Shown here piece after piece: positions 49,845-58,336 of a stretch of DNA of 64,000 nucleotides; within the stretch, counting starts at the first letter, position 1; each line of letters opens with the position of its first letter. The position numbers and the translations under genes were made by a program. Source of the stretch: Georgenia sp. SYP-B2076 (lineage in GTDB: Bacteria > Actinomycetota > Actinomycetes > Actinomycetales > Actinomycetaceae); NCBI RefSeq assembly GCF_003991205.1, contig NZ_RXOZ01000003.1, positions 58,053 to 122,052 of the forward strand, given 5' to 3'. The notes beneath the pieces are model-generated. The model was not told the DNA's origin. It saw nothing but the letters and a program-made list of their open reading frames with translations, and ran no database searches.

Positions 49845-49861
49845 TTGCATACAGTACGCAA
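49845..49861. promoter_or_regulatory. GTATAC-type palindrome between the ABC operon and gntR
   Basis: TTGCATACAGTACGCAA, 17 bp, symmetric except for one base pair around a central A. It lies 29 bp upstream of the binding-protein start and 44 bp upstream of the GntR start at 49905, so it can control both. It is the same class as the sites at 46684-46697 and 55745-55764. Confidence 0.65.
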
Positions 49862-49904
49862 AACGAATATGCTGTCAATGCCGGATCCGGACTTGGAGGG
49901 CGAC

Positions 49905-50564
49905 ATGGTGATCAAGCGGACCGCGCTGCGCGCGCAGGTGCGTGAGGAGCTCCTGGAGCGCATGCGCAGCGGCGCCGTCCACCCGGGGCAGACGATCAAC
50001 GAGGTCCAGCTCGCTGCGGAGCTGGGCGTGAGCCGGACGCCGTTGCGGGAGGCGCTCATCTCCCTCGAGACCGAGGGGCAGATCGCCAGCGAGAGCGGTC
50101 GCGGGTTTCGCTTCCTGCCGCTCAGCGCCCGCGAGCTCGAGGAGCTCAGCCCCATCATCGCGGCGCTCGAGTGCCTGGCCCTCGAGCTGAGCCCGCCCGA
50201 GGAGCTGGCCGAGCTCGGCAGGAACCTGCTCGTCCTCGCGCGCGATTTCAAGGACGAGGTGGCCCAGCACGCGCTCATCAACCAGCGCGACGACGAGTGG
50301 CACACGCTCATGCTCAGCGCCTGCCCGAACGGCCGGCTGATGGACCACCTCCAGAGCGTCCGGCTGGCGCTCCACCGCTACGAGTCGCTCCTCGTCCACG
50401 ACGAGGCCATGGTCGCCCGAAGCTCGGCCGAGCACGAGGCGATCGCCCAGCGGCTCGTCGACGGTGACCTCGCCGGCGCGCAGGCCGCACTGCGGGCGAA
50501 CTGGCGCAACGGCGCCCGCAGGCTGCTGCAGACCCTCGACTTCCAGACCGACCGCGCCAGCTGA
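49905..50564 (+). CDS. GntR-family regulator (FCD subfamily) of the carbohydrate island
   Basis: 219 residues from ATG 49905, which follows GGAGGG; ATG 49878 and 49869 are longer options. Winged helix: LRAQVREELLERMRSGAV, VQLAAELGVSRTPLREALISLE, GRGFRFLP. FCD domain with DDEWHTLMLSACPNGRLM and SSAEHEAIAQRLVDGD. It is divergent from the first ABC operon and is the only regulator gene between the two transporter operons, so it is the best candidate to bind the GTATAC-type palindromes at three promoters. The ligand is probably a sugar or sugar phosphate. Confidence 0.87.
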   Translation: MVIKRTALRAQVREELLERMRSGAVHPGQTINEVQLAAELGVSRTPLREALISLETEGQIASESGRGFRFLPLSARELEELSPIIAALECLALELSPPEELAELGRNLLVLARDFKDEVAQHALINQRDDEWHTLMLSACPNGRLMDHLQSVRLALHRYESLLVHDEAMVARSSAEHEAIAQRLVDGDLAGAQAALRANWRNGARRLLQTLDFQTDRAS

Positions 50565-50640
50565 CCGCCCGGCGGCACACGACGCGCCGGTCGTCGCCCC
50601 CCGGGTCGGTGCACGCCGCCCCGGACGGTGCGCCGGCACC

Positions 50641-52518
50641 TCAGCTGCGCGAGAGCCGGACGGCGAGGTCCACGAACAGCGCCGCCGACCACCCGAAGGA
50701 TGTCGTCGCGGTGGGGGCGCGTTCCCCCGTCAACGGGTTGACGTACTCGTACGGGCCGCCGGCCCGGATGACGCCTGCCAGTGCCTTCTCGGCGAGCGCG
50801 TCCGCCTCGTCCCGGAAGCCGGAGGCCTCCAGCCCGTCGACGAGCAGGGCACAGATGTTCATCCAGCTCGGTCCGCGCCACATGGCGTCGGGGTCGAACG
50901 CCGGGTCGTTGCGCGCGACGGTCGGCACTCCCCAGGGCGCGCCGAACAGGTCGGGATCCGCGAGCGCCTCCCGCAGTCGTGCGACGACCTCCCGCGGGAG
51001 GCGGCCCGTCAGCGTGGGCAGCAAGCTCACCACCGCGTAGGTAGGGAGGGCGCGGCCACCCGCGTGGGCGGCGAACATCCCCCGTCCCTCTTCCCAGGTG
51101 TCCAGGAGCAGCCGAAGCGTCCGGGTCGCCCGGCGACGGTGGTGGTCCGCCGCTGCCAGGTCACCGTCGCGGTGGGCCCGGCGGGCGAGCAGGTCGTCCT
51201 GGACCACGAGATAGGCGGCCAGGTCGGGTGATGCCACGGGCGGTGCGGAGTCGAAGATCGGGCTGTCGTCCAGACCGGAGGAGTACGGGTGGCCGTACTC
51301 GGGCATGCCGTCGCCGTCGGTGTCCGACCGCGCGAACCACCACTCCTGGGAGCGGGCGGCCACGCCGTACGCGGCGGCGCCCCAGTCCTGGTCACCGAGC
51401 ACGTCGAGCACCTTCTCGATCGCCCAGGCCGTCAGGGGCGGCTTGGTCAGGGGCACGACGGCGTCGCTGCCCGCCACGCCAGAGCCCTTGCGACGCAGCG
51501 CCGCCAGATCGGCTGGGGGCAGGTCGGCACTCGAGGCGAGCACGCCGCCATCGTGCACGACGTCGGGGAGCTGACCGTCGGCCGTGGGATACCGCAGCGC
51601 CAGGTCGAGCTGGTGGCGCGCGAGCCCGGGCGCCCCATGGCGGAGGCCCACGGCGATGAAGTAGGCGTCCCACTGCCACAGCCCCACGTAGCCGATCTTG
51701 GAGGGCACCACCGCGTGGGCGTCGTCGTGGCCGTGGAGCCGGACCGCGTTCGCCCCGAGCACCCACCAGCACAGAGCGGTCATGGGCGCCAGGTCGGGGC
51801 GCACGGCCGGGCACCGGGACATCCAGCCCTGCCACGTGGCTCGCGTGGCCGCGAGGTGCGCGGCGTGGTCACCGTCGCTCCGCGCCGAGTGGTCACCGCC
51901 GACCCGCCCCGCCACGTCGAGCTCGACCCACCCGGCGCTGTCGGCCCGCAGGTCGAGGCGCTGCCCGCGCGCGCTCACCGTGACGCCGTGGGCCACGAGG
52001 TCGGTGCCGGGCGCCGAGGGCAGGGCGGTCACCCAGCCGCAGCCGGTGGGGACGACGGGCAGCTCCAGGGACGCCGACCAGGGTCTGGCCGTCGTCGTGC
52101 CGAGGCTGAGCGCCCCCGGACCGGCGAAGGTGAGGGTGACATGGCCGAGCTCGATGCGGTCCGGCGTCACCCGGGTCACCGGCAGCACCCGCCCCCCGCC
52201 GTCGCGGACGGTGAGGCGATCGACGACCACGCACTCCGCCGGGGGGCGCTCGTACTCGGCCGTACACACGGTCAGGGCGTCCGGTGGACCGGCCGCCGCC
52301 TGGTAGTCGACAGCCGTCGGCTCGGCGGTGCCCGGGAGCGCCCCGTAGCGCGGGTCAGCGCGCGGACGAAGCGCGGCCGCGTCGGCGCGTAGTACGAACA
52401 GCCGCGACGCGGGGAGGGTGAACGGCGTGTGTTCGAGGTCGAGCAGGTGCTCGACGGCCGCCATCGCCTCGGCCCCGGCCGCCGGCGTCACGGTCCCCGC
52501 CGCCGTCACGTCGCCCAT
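50641..52518 (-). CDS. GH63-like (MGH1-type) glycoside hydrolase
   Basis: 625 residues, no signal peptide. An N-terminal beta-sandwich of about 220 residues is followed by an (alpha/alpha)6 barrel. Marks of the GH63/mannosylglycerate-hydrolase group: SKIGYVGLWQWDAYFIAVGLRH, DTDGDGMPEYGHPYSSGLDDSPIFD (the second acidic site; key part YSSGLDDSPIFD), AYLVVQDDLLA, and MWRGPSWMNICALLVDGLE near the end. It probably removes alpha-linked glucose or mannose from imported oligosaccharides. It ends the second ABC operon, 4 bp before the upstream permease stop. The direction and spacing imply co-transcription with genes 52523-55700. Confidence 0.85.
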   Translation of the reverse strand: MGDVTAAGTVTPAAGAEAMAAVEHLLDLEHTPFTLPASRLFVLRADAAALRPRADPRYGALPGTAEPTAVDYQAAAGPPDALTVCTAEYERPPAECVVVDRLTVRDGGGRVLPVTRVTPDRIELGHVTLTFAGPGALSLGTTTARPWSASLELPVVPTGCGWVTALPSAPGTDLVAHGVTVSARGQRLDLRADSAGWVELDVAGRVGGDHSARSDGDHAAHLAATRATWQGWMSRCPAVRPDLAPMTALCWWVLGANAVRLHGHDDAHAVVPSKIGYVGLWQWDAYFIAVGLRHGAPGLARHQLDLALRYPTADGQLPDVVHDGGVLASSADLPPADLAALRRKGSGVAGSDAVVPLTKPPLTAWAIEKVLDVLGDQDWGAAAYGVAARSQEWWFARSDTDGDGMPEYGHPYSSGLDDSPIFDSAPPVASPDLAAYLVVQDDLLARRAHRDGDLAAADHHRRRATRTLRLLLDTWEEGRGMFAAHAGGRALPTYAVVSLLPTLTGRLPREVVARLREALADPDLFGAPWGVPTVARNDPAFDPDAMWRGPSWMNICALLVDGLEASGFRDEADALAEKALAGVIRAGGPYEYVNPLTGERAPTATTSFGWSAALFVDLAVRLSRS

Positions 52519-52522
52519 CGCC

Positions 52523-53437
52523 CTACCGCCCGCCCAGGCCGGAGGCGGCCATGGACGCGATGATCCGCCGCTGGCCGAGGAGGAACGCGATGAGCATCGG
52601 CACGGTGGCGACCGCGGAGGCCGCCATGACGAGGCCGTAGTTCACGGCGCCGTACTGACCCTGGAAGCTCGCAAGGAGCAGCGGGACCGTGAACAGCTCC
52701 TGGCTGTTGAGCAGCACGAGCGGGAAGAGGAAGTTGTTCCACGTGTCCAGCACCACGATGATGCTCAGGGCGCCGAGGCCCGGGCGCAGGTTGGGCAGGA
52801 TCACGGAGAAGAAGGTGCGCACCTGGCCCGCGCCGTCGAGCGTGGCCGCCTCGGTGAGCTCCCGCGGGATGGACAGGACGAACTGCCGCATGAGGAACAC
52901 GGCGAAGGGGTTGGCCAGGGCTGCGGGCACGATGAGCGCCAGGTGGGAGTCCACCCAGCCGAGCCTCGCCATCAGGAGGTAGAACGGCACGAGCGTGACC
53001 TGCTTGGGGATCATCTGCGTGGCGAGGAAGACGAGGAAGAGGACCTTGGCGCCGCGGAACGGGATGCGCGCGAACGCGTACCCGGCCATGGCTGCGGTGA
53101 CGAGCGTGCCCGCGACCACCAGCACGGCGATGTAGATGCTGTTGACGTAGGCGCGGCCGAAGGGTAGCGACTGCCAGGCCTGCGCGAAGTTGCCCGTGGT
53201 CGCCGGGGCGGGCAGGAGGCTGAGTGGGTCGGTGAGCAGCTGAGGGAGGGTCTTGAGGGAGGTCAAGAGCATCCACAGGAACGGCGCGACCATGAGCAGG
53301 CCGCCGACGAGGAGGACGGCGTGCAGGGCCACCCGGCCGGCCGGGGGCCGCCGTCGGCCGCTCCGACCCGACGGGCGCACGGCCGGGGTGCCGGCGCCCG
53401 CGGTGCGTTCCCCGGCTGCCGTGGCGACGGCGGTCAT
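52523..53437 (-). CDS. CUT1 sugar ABC transporter permease (MalG-like)
   Basis: 304 residues from ATG 53437, overlapping the upstream permease stop as ATGA. A Gly/Arg/Pro-rich cytoplasmic N-terminus of about 35 residues precedes six helices. EAA loop: RELTEAATLDGAGQVRTFFSVILPNLRP. MIPKQVTLVPFYLLMARLGWVD is the usual helix-3 region. It is the pore partner of the protein encoded at 53434-54387. It differs clearly in sequence from the permease at 46736-47557, so the two operons serve different substrates or are old duplicates. Confidence 0.92.
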   Translation of the reverse strand: MTAVATAAGERTAGAGTPAVRPSGRSGRRRPPAGRVALHAVLLVGGLLMVAPFLWMLLTSLKTLPQLLTDPLSLLPAPATTGNFAQAWQSLPFGRAYVNSIYIAVLVVAGTLVTAAMAGYAFARIPFRGAKVLFLVFLATQMIPKQVTLVPFYLLMARLGWVDSHLALIVPAALANPFAVFLMRQFVLSIPRELTEAATLDGAGQVRTFFSVILPNLRPGLGALSIIVVLDTWNNFLFPLVLLNSQELFTVPLLLASFQGQYGAVNYGLVMAASAVATVPMLIAFLLGQRRIIASMAASGLGGR

Positions 53438-54387
53438 GCGGCCTCCTCGTAGTGCACGAGCTTCTTCTGCACCGCGAACTGGGCGGCCGTGATAACCAGC
53501 GTCAGCACGAGGAGGATGACGGCGGCCGCGCTCGACGGCCCGAACTCGAACCGGCCGAAGCCCAAGTCGTAGATGTGGTAGACGATCGTCCTCGTGGCGT
53601 TGTCGGGTCCGGCGTCGGCGGTCAGCAGGAAGACGGTGTCGAAGGTCTGCAGCGAGCTGATGAAGGCCACCACGGAGGAGTAGAAGAGGACGGGTGAGAG
53701 CAGGGGCATCCGGATCCGGAGGAACATCGTGACCGGCCCCGCACCATCGAGCCGGGCGGCCTCCACGACCGTGGACGGCACGTTCTGCAGGCCGGCCAGG
53801 ATGATCACCACGTTGAGGCCCAGTGAGCCCCAGATCGTCACGATGCACACGGCCAGCAGCGCGAGGCGCGGGTCTCCGAGCCAGTCCGGCGGCGCGATGC
53901 GGAAGATGCGGCTCAGCGCGGCCGAGAGCGCACCGTCCGCGCGGAAGAGCTGCTGCCAGATCATGGCGACCGCCACGGAGGACGTGACGACGGGGGCGAA
54001 GAAGAGCACCAGGTACAGGGCTCGCGAACGGAGCTGGTCGAGCGCGACGGCGATCACCGTCGCGAGCCCGAGCCCGATGGGTACGGTCACCAGCGCGAGC
54101 AGGAGGGTGTTGATGATGGAGCGCAGGAGGAGCGGGTCCGTGAGCTGGTCGGCGAAGTTGGCGAGGCCGACCCACTCCAGGTTGGTGAGCCCGTCCCAGC
54201 TGGCGAAGGCGAGCACGAGGCTGACGACGAAGGGAAGGACGACGAAGGTCGCCATGCCGAGCAGCTGAGGGCCGACGAAGAACCATCCCCACCGGCGGTC
54301 GGCCTTCCGCCACGCCGCCTCACGGGGCTCGGGCGGTGACTGCCGGGCGGACCGCAGCGCTTGCGCGACCCTCAGCTGCTGGCTCAC
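53434..54387 (-). CDS. CUT1 sugar ABC transporter permease (MalF-like)
   Basis: 317 residues from GTG 54387, 5 bp after the binding-protein stop. First helix WGWFFVGPQLLGMATFVVLPFVVSLVLAF in part (FFVGPQLLGMATFVVLPF); EAA loop STVVEAARLDGAGPVTMFLRIRMPLLSP; FDTVFLLTADAGPDNATRTIVYHIYDLGF shortened here to FLLTADAGPDNAT before the last helix. Six membrane segments in all. The open frame goes on upstream into the binding-protein gene, but the GTG gives the normal MalF-type N-terminus. Confidence 0.92.
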   Translation of the reverse strand: MSQQLRVAQALRSARQSPPEPREAAWRKADRRWGWFFVGPQLLGMATFVVLPFVVSLVLAFASWDGLTNLEWVGLANFADQLTDPLLLRSIINTLLLALVTVPIGLGLATVIAVALDQLRSRALYLVLFFAPVVTSSVAVAMIWQQLFRADGALSAALSRIFRIAPPDWLGDPRLALLAVCIVTIWGSLGLNVVIILAGLQNVPSTVVEAARLDGAGPVTMFLRIRMPLLSPVLFYSSVVAFISSLQTFDTVFLLTADAGPDNATRTIVYHIYDLGFGRFEFGPSSAAAVILLVLTLVITAAQFAVQKKLVHYEEAA

Positions 54388-54392
54388 CGGCC

Positions 54393-55700
54393 CTACTTGG
54401 CCGTCTTCTCGGCAACGAGGCCCGCCGCCGCGCCCAGCGTCGTCGGGGTGTCGCTCTTGCCCTCGTACAGCGTCAGCATGAGGGAGCTGATGTCCGTGGC
54501 CAGGCCCGGGACGACGGCCTCGGCGGGGTAGTTGGCGAAGCCGATGTCGCGCATGTCCAGGAAGGTCTGCGCGTGCTCGGGATAGCCGTCCTCGAGGACC
54601 ACCTCGTCGGCGCCCTTGATCGACGGGACGGCGTTGCCGCCGCCCCGCAGCCGGAAGCTCTGGCCCTCCGCGCTGAGGAACTCGGTCCAGAAGGTGAAGG
54701 CGGCGTCGACGTCGGACGCGTCGGGGTTGATGGCGAGGTAGCTCGCGGCCACACCGGTGGGCGCGGCCTTGCCGTCGGGGGTGGGCCACCGAACGATGTC
54801 GTAGCTGTCCTCCTCGCCGGCCGAGCGCACGGTGCCGATCGTGTAGCGGCCCTGGGCGAAGAAGCCGGCCTTGTGGGTGAGGAACATCGTGTCGGCTCCG
54901 GCCCCCTCGGGCATGGTGTCGGCGACGGCGAAGGTGCCCTCCTGGAAGTAGCGCGCCAGCGTGTCGACCGCCTCGACGGTGGTGGGGTCCTCGGCAGCGA
55001 CGAACGTGCCGTCGTCGGCGTATGCGGCGCCGCCCTGGGCGGAGATCCAGCTGTAGTGCGTGGCCCAGTAGTTCCAGAACATCGACCCGGTCAGGCCGGC
55101 CGCCGCGAGCTTGTCGTTCATCGCAAGGTACGCGTCCGTCGTCCAGGCGTCCTTCGCGGCGAGCTCCGCGGGGTCCTCGGCGATGCCGGCCGCCTCGAGC
55201 GCCACCTTGTCGTACCAGAGGGCGTCCGGGTTGGTGTCGTTCGGCGCGGCATAGATCTCCCCGTCGGACTCGGCGGCACCGAAGATCCCGGGGTAGAAGT
55301 CCTCCGGCTTGGTCTTGCTCTCCTCGGAGCCCATGCGGTCGCTGAGCGGGAGGAGGACGCCCGCGTCGACGAACTGGCCGAGGCGGTCATCCCCGATGTA
55401 GAAGACGTCCGGGGCGGTGTCCGAGGTCAGCTGGGACAGGAGCTTGGAGTGATAGTCGTCGTAGGAGGCGACCGGTTCCAGCTTCACGCGGATGTCGGTG
55501 TGGCGCTTCATGAAGTCGGCGTTGAACTCCTCGAAGCGGCCGAGCTCCTCGGGTGTGCCCCACGTCGACCACACCACGCTTCCACCGTCCTCTCCGGCGG
55601 CCGAGCCGCTTGAGCCGCTGCACGCCGCGAGCGTGAGGCTGAGGGCGGTGGCGACGCCGAGGACGGTCGCGGTGCGCGAGCGGAGAGTGAGACGAGTCAT
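54393..55700 (-). CDS. Sugar ABC transporter solute-binding lipoprotein
   Basis: 435 residues from ATG 55700. Lipoprotein signal: RSRTATVLGVATALSLTLAAC in shortened form VLGVATALSLTLAAC, with the lipobox Cys at residue 27, then a Ser/Gly-rich linker. Mature family 1 binding protein: VVWSTWGTPEELGRFEEFN, LTSDTAPDVFYIGDDRLGQF, APNDTNPDALWYDKVALEAAGI, FFAQGRYTIGTVRS and FRLRGGGNAVPSI. It heads the operon binding protein, MalF, MalG, GH63-like enzyme. The 20-bp palindrome 45 bp upstream of the start is shared with the divergent aldo/keto reductase. Confidence 0.93.
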   Translation of the reverse strand: MTRLTLRSRTATVLGVATALSLTLAACSGSSGSAAGEDGGSVVWSTWGTPEELGRFEEFNADFMKRHTDIRVKLEPVASYDDYHSKLLSQLTSDTAPDVFYIGDDRLGQFVDAGVLLPLSDRMGSEESKTKPEDFYPGIFGAAESDGEIYAAPNDTNPDALWYDKVALEAAGIAEDPAELAAKDAWTTDAYLAMNDKLAAAGLTGSMFWNYWATHYSWISAQGGAAYADDGTFVAAEDPTTVEAVDTLARYFQEGTFAVADTMPEGAGADTMFLTHKAGFFAQGRYTIGTVRSAGEEDSYDIVRWPTPDGKAAPTGVAASYLAINPDASDVDAAFTFWTEFLSAEGQSFRLRGGGNAVPSIKGADEVVLEDGYPEHAQTFLDMRDIGFANYPAEAVVPGLATDISSLMLTLYEGKSDTPTTLGAAAGLVAEKTAK

Positions 55701-55744
55701 CGTTGGCCTCGATTCGTTGGCGCCGGGGAGTGGCGTGAGTCTCC

Positions 55745-55764
55745 GCATTCTGTATACAGAATGC
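55745..55764. promoter_or_regulatory. Perfect 20-bp palindrome, GntR operator
   Basis: GCATTCTGTATACAGAATGC reads the same on both strands. It lies between the divergent binding-protein gene (start 55700) and the aldo/keto reductase (start 55797). The TGTATACA core matches the GH42 operator, and the site at 49845-49861 is a variant. CATGAT (55785-55790), 6 nt before the reductase GTG, may be the -10 of a leaderless mRNA. Confidence 0.75.
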
Positions 55765-55796
55765 ATTGATGTCAACGGTGCTGCCATGATGACGCC

Positions 55797-56873
55797 GTGA
55801 GCCAGTACCAGGCATCGGGTGACCGATACGCGGCATCGACGTTCCGGCGCGCCGGCCACAGCGGCCTGGACCTTCCGGCCGTCTCCCTCGGCCTATGGCA
55901 CAACTTCGGGGACGCCCACAGCTTTGCCAGCCAGCGCGCGATCCTGCTCCGCGCATTCGACCGCGGCGTGACGCACGTCGACCTCGCAAACAACTACGGC
56001 CCGCCTCCCGGCGCCGCCGAGGCGACCTTCGGGCGCGTCCTCGCCACGGACCTGCGGCCGTACCGCGACGAGCTCGTGATCAGCACCAAAGCCGGCTACG
56101 ACATGTGGCCAGGCCCGTACGGGGACGGCGGCTCCGCGAAGTACCTCACGGCGTCCCTGGACGCCTCATTGCGCAGGACGGGCCTGGACCACGTCGACAT
56201 CTTCTACTCACATCGGCCGGACCCGAGCGTGCCGATCGAGGAGACGGCCGGTGCCCTGGCCCGCGCGGTGCGCCAGGGCAAGGCGCTCTACGTCGGCATC
56301 TCGAACTACTCCCCCGCGGAGGCGGTGGCGGCGAGCCGTGCGCTGACCGGCCTCGGCGTCCCGCTCCTGATCCAGCAGGAGTCGTACTCGATGTTCGACC
56401 GGCACGTCGAGCAGCCTGTGGAGATGCGCGACCCCTGGCTGCGCGGGGACGCTGCAGGGGCACCCGGGAGGGCGCCGCGGTCGCTGCTGGAGACGGTCGA
56501 GGAGCTCGCGATCGGGCTTATCGTCTTCTCGCCGCTCGCCCAGGGCCTGCTGACCGACCGGTACCTCGACGGCCGGGTGGCGGCGGGGTCGCGCGCCTCG
56601 GTGGGGCACTTCCTCAAGGCGGGCCGCATCGACGAGGAGTACCTGGCGCGCGCCCGCGCGCTGAACGACATCGCGGCCGTGCGGGGCCAGTCCCTGGCCC
56701 AGCTGGCCATAACCTGGCTGCTCCGGGACGAACGCGTCACGTCCGTCCTGGTCGGCGCCAGCTCGGTCCGCCAGCTGGAGGACAACCTCGCGGCGCTCGA
56801 GGCGGCGCCGCTGACCACGGACGAGATCGAGGCGATCGAGCCCTGGGCCGTCGACATGCCCGAGGACGACTGA
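55797..56873 (+). CDS. Aldo/keto reductase (YghZ-like)
   Basis: 358 residues, GTG start 55797. Aldo/keto reductase barrel with the tetrad Asp in THVDLANNYGPPPG (the usual DTA is DLA, the catalytic Tyr is in NNYG), Lys in VISTKAGYDMWPGPYG and His in IFYSHRPDP. Further motifs: YVGISNYSP, LIQQESYSMFDR, FSPLAQGLLTDRY and SVLVGASSVRQLEDN. It is closest to L-glyceraldehyde 3-phosphate reductase/potassium-channel beta-subunit types. The shared palindrome suggests induction together with the second ABC operon, so a sugar or sugar aldehyde substrate is likely. Confidence 0.88.
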   Translation: MSQYQASGDRYAASTFRRAGHSGLDLPAVSLGLWHNFGDAHSFASQRAILLRAFDRGVTHVDLANNYGPPPGAAEATFGRVLATDLRPYRDELVISTKAGYDMWPGPYGDGGSAKYLTASLDASLRRTGLDHVDIFYSHRPDPSVPIEETAGALARAVRQGKALYVGISNYSPAEAVAASRALTGLGVPLLIQQESYSMFDRHVEQPVEMRDPWLRGDAAGAPGRAPRSLLETVEELAIGLIVFSPLAQGLLTDRYLDGRVAAGSRASVGHFLKAGRIDEEYLARARALNDIAAVRGQSLAQLAITWLLRDERVTSVLVGASSVRQLEDNLAALEAAPLTTDEIEAIEPWAVDMPEDD

Positions 56874-56962
56874 CCGCGAACGCCGGCCCGGTCAGCGCGG
56901 TCATGCGCCGCCGGGACGGTGCCGCGGCGGCGTGACCCCACGAGTTCCGCCACCCTGGACCG

Positions 56963-57901
56963 TCAGGACGCCTCGGCGGCGCCGAGGCTGGCATGGCGGC
57001 GCACCCACGCGACGACGAGCTCGAGGACGCGCTTGTCGACGGGCCGGCGGATCTCCTTCTTGTACCCGTTGACGGAGGCGGGTCCGTCCTGGCTCCGGAG
57101 GAGGTGGCTGACGTCGGGCACCTCGTGGGTCTCCACGGGGCCGCGCACGAGGTCGGCGATGGCGTGCAGGTCTGCGGGGTCGGTCTGGACGTCCTTGCCC
57201 CCCGTCACGGCGAGCACGGGGACGGCGATCCGCCCGAGGTCCGGGCGGGGGTCGTAGGCCATGAACTCCCGGGTCCACCGGGCGTTGATGCGGACGCCGT
57301 CGACCCGCGCCTCGTCGGTGGTCGTCGCCTTGACCTTCGCGTGGTTCTTCGCCACCCGCGCCTCGAGGTCGGTGCGGAGCAGCCGCAGCATCACCCGCAC
57401 GGGTTTCGGGAGCGTCGGGGCGATCCGGGCCGCCTGCCACCGGAGCAGCTCCTCGCCGGGCGTGGCCGAGCCGCTGAGGAGGACGACACCCGCCACCGGC
57501 AGCGTCGTGTGCGCGGCGAGGACGGTGGCGATCAGGGCGCCTTCGCTGTGCCCGACGACGGTGAGCGCCCCCGGGTCGACCTCGGGCACCGCGGCGAGCG
57601 CCTCGAGGGCCGCCCGCGCGTCGTCGACGTTGTCGGTGAAGCCGGCGGCGCGGAAGCGCCCGGTGCTCTCCCCGACGCCGCGCTTGTCGTAGCGGAAGGT
57701 CGCGATGCCCGCCGCCACGAGGGCGTCGGACAGCTGCCGGGTGATGTCGAGCCGCATCCGCCGGTGGTTGGAGTCGCGGTCGACCGGACCGGATCCGGGC
57801 ACCAGCAGCGCGGCGGGGTGCGGGCCTTCGCCGTCGGGCGTCGTGAGGGTGCCGGCGAGCGTCTGGTCACCGGAACGGAAGTGGAGCGGCATCTCGGGCA
57901 C
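56963..57901 (-). CDS. Alpha/beta hydrolase
   Basis: 312 residues from GTG 57901, with AGGGAGA upstream; ATG 57892 is an alternative. Alpha/beta hydrolase of the serine aminopeptidase/DUF-type group: LLVPGSGPVDRDSNHRRM holds the oxyanion region, FRYDKRGVGESTG follows, the nucleophile is in VVGHSEGALIA, the acidic residue near VTGGKDVQTDP and the histidine in VPDVSHLLR. No signal peptide. Esterase or peptidase activity is possible; substrate unknown. It lies 25 bp downstream of the PH-like gene, same strand. Confidence 0.88.
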   Translation of the reverse strand: MPEMPLHFRSGDQTLAGTLTTPDGEGPHPAALLVPGSGPVDRDSNHRRMRLDITRQLSDALVAAGIATFRYDKRGVGESTGRFRAAGFTDNVDDARAALEALAAVPEVDPGALTVVGHSEGALIATVLAAHTTLPVAGVVLLSGSATPGEELLRWQAARIAPTLPKPVRVMLRLLRTDLEARVAKNHAKVKATTTDEARVDGVRINARWTREFMAYDPRPDLGRIAVPVLAVTGGKDVQTDPADLHAIADLVRGPVETHEVPDVSHLLRSQDGPASVNGYKKEIRRPVDKRVLELVVAWVRRHASLGAAEAS

Positions 57902-57926
57902 GTCGGTCTCCCTATGTCAGCGGTCG

Positions 57927-58274
57927 TCAGCGGGTCGGGGCGAGCGCGGCCGCGAGGCGCGCGGCGTCGTCGACGTCGAGCAGGAGCTCGGCGTACGGCT
58001 GGCCGTCAAGGAGCACGCGGAGGGCGGGTCGGCCGCGCCGGACGGAGACCAGGGTCTTGCCCGAGCGGCCGCGCCACGTGCCGATGGCCCGCGCCCCGGG
58101 CAGGCCCAGGCCGGGCGAGCGGACCCCGTGGACGGCGGCGAGGCCGTCGGCGACGACCTCGGCGGAGCGCACGGAAGTGAGCGGGAACTGCTGGTTCCGG
58201 ATCAGGCCGGCGACCTTCTCGCGGGTGGTGAAGGAGATCTGGAGGGCGGTGGGCTGCACCGTTGCTGTGGTCAT
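57927..58274 (-). CDS. PH-like small protein
   Basis: 115 residues from ATG 58274. No membrane helix. The sequence ISFTTREKVAGLIRN, VHGVRSPGLGLPGARAIGTWR and KTLVSVRRGRPALRVLLDG suggests a small beta barrel like the bacterial PH domain, a pattern seen in unnamed actinobacterial proteins. It is divergent from an HTH regulator with 62 bp between starts, and a perfect palindrome lies within its promoter, so it is the likely target of that regulator. Function unknown. Confidence 0.7.
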   Translation of the reverse strand: MTTATVQPTALQISFTTREKVAGLIRNQQFPLTSVRSAEVVADGLAAVHGVRSPGLGLPGARAIGTWRGRSGKTLVSVRRGRPALRVLLDGQPYAELLLDVDDAARLAAALAPTR

Positions 58275-58280
58275 GGCAGT

Positions 58281-58309
58281 AGCATTCTCAGTTATGAGAA
58301 TGTTGTCAA
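58281..58309 (-). promoter_or_regulatory. Promoter and 20-bp palindromic operator of the PH-like gene
   Basis: On the minus strand TTGACA (58304-58309) and AATGCT (58281-58286) are 17 bp apart, and the ATG at 58274 follows 6 nt after the -10, so the mRNA is probably leaderless. CATTCTCA-GTTA-TGAGAATG (58283-58302), perfect 8-bp arms, fills the promoter spacer, an ideal place for a repressor. The divergent HTH gene is the likely source. Confidence 0.65.
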
Positions 58310-58336
58310 GTGTGATTCTGTGGAGAGGTGCCCGAG

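Noticed and set aside
56874..56962. Hairpin CGCCGCCG/CGGCGGCG between convergent aldo/keto reductase and hydrolase genes
   Set aside because: Short arms in simple GC repeats, below what I would call a terminator, although one is expected here.
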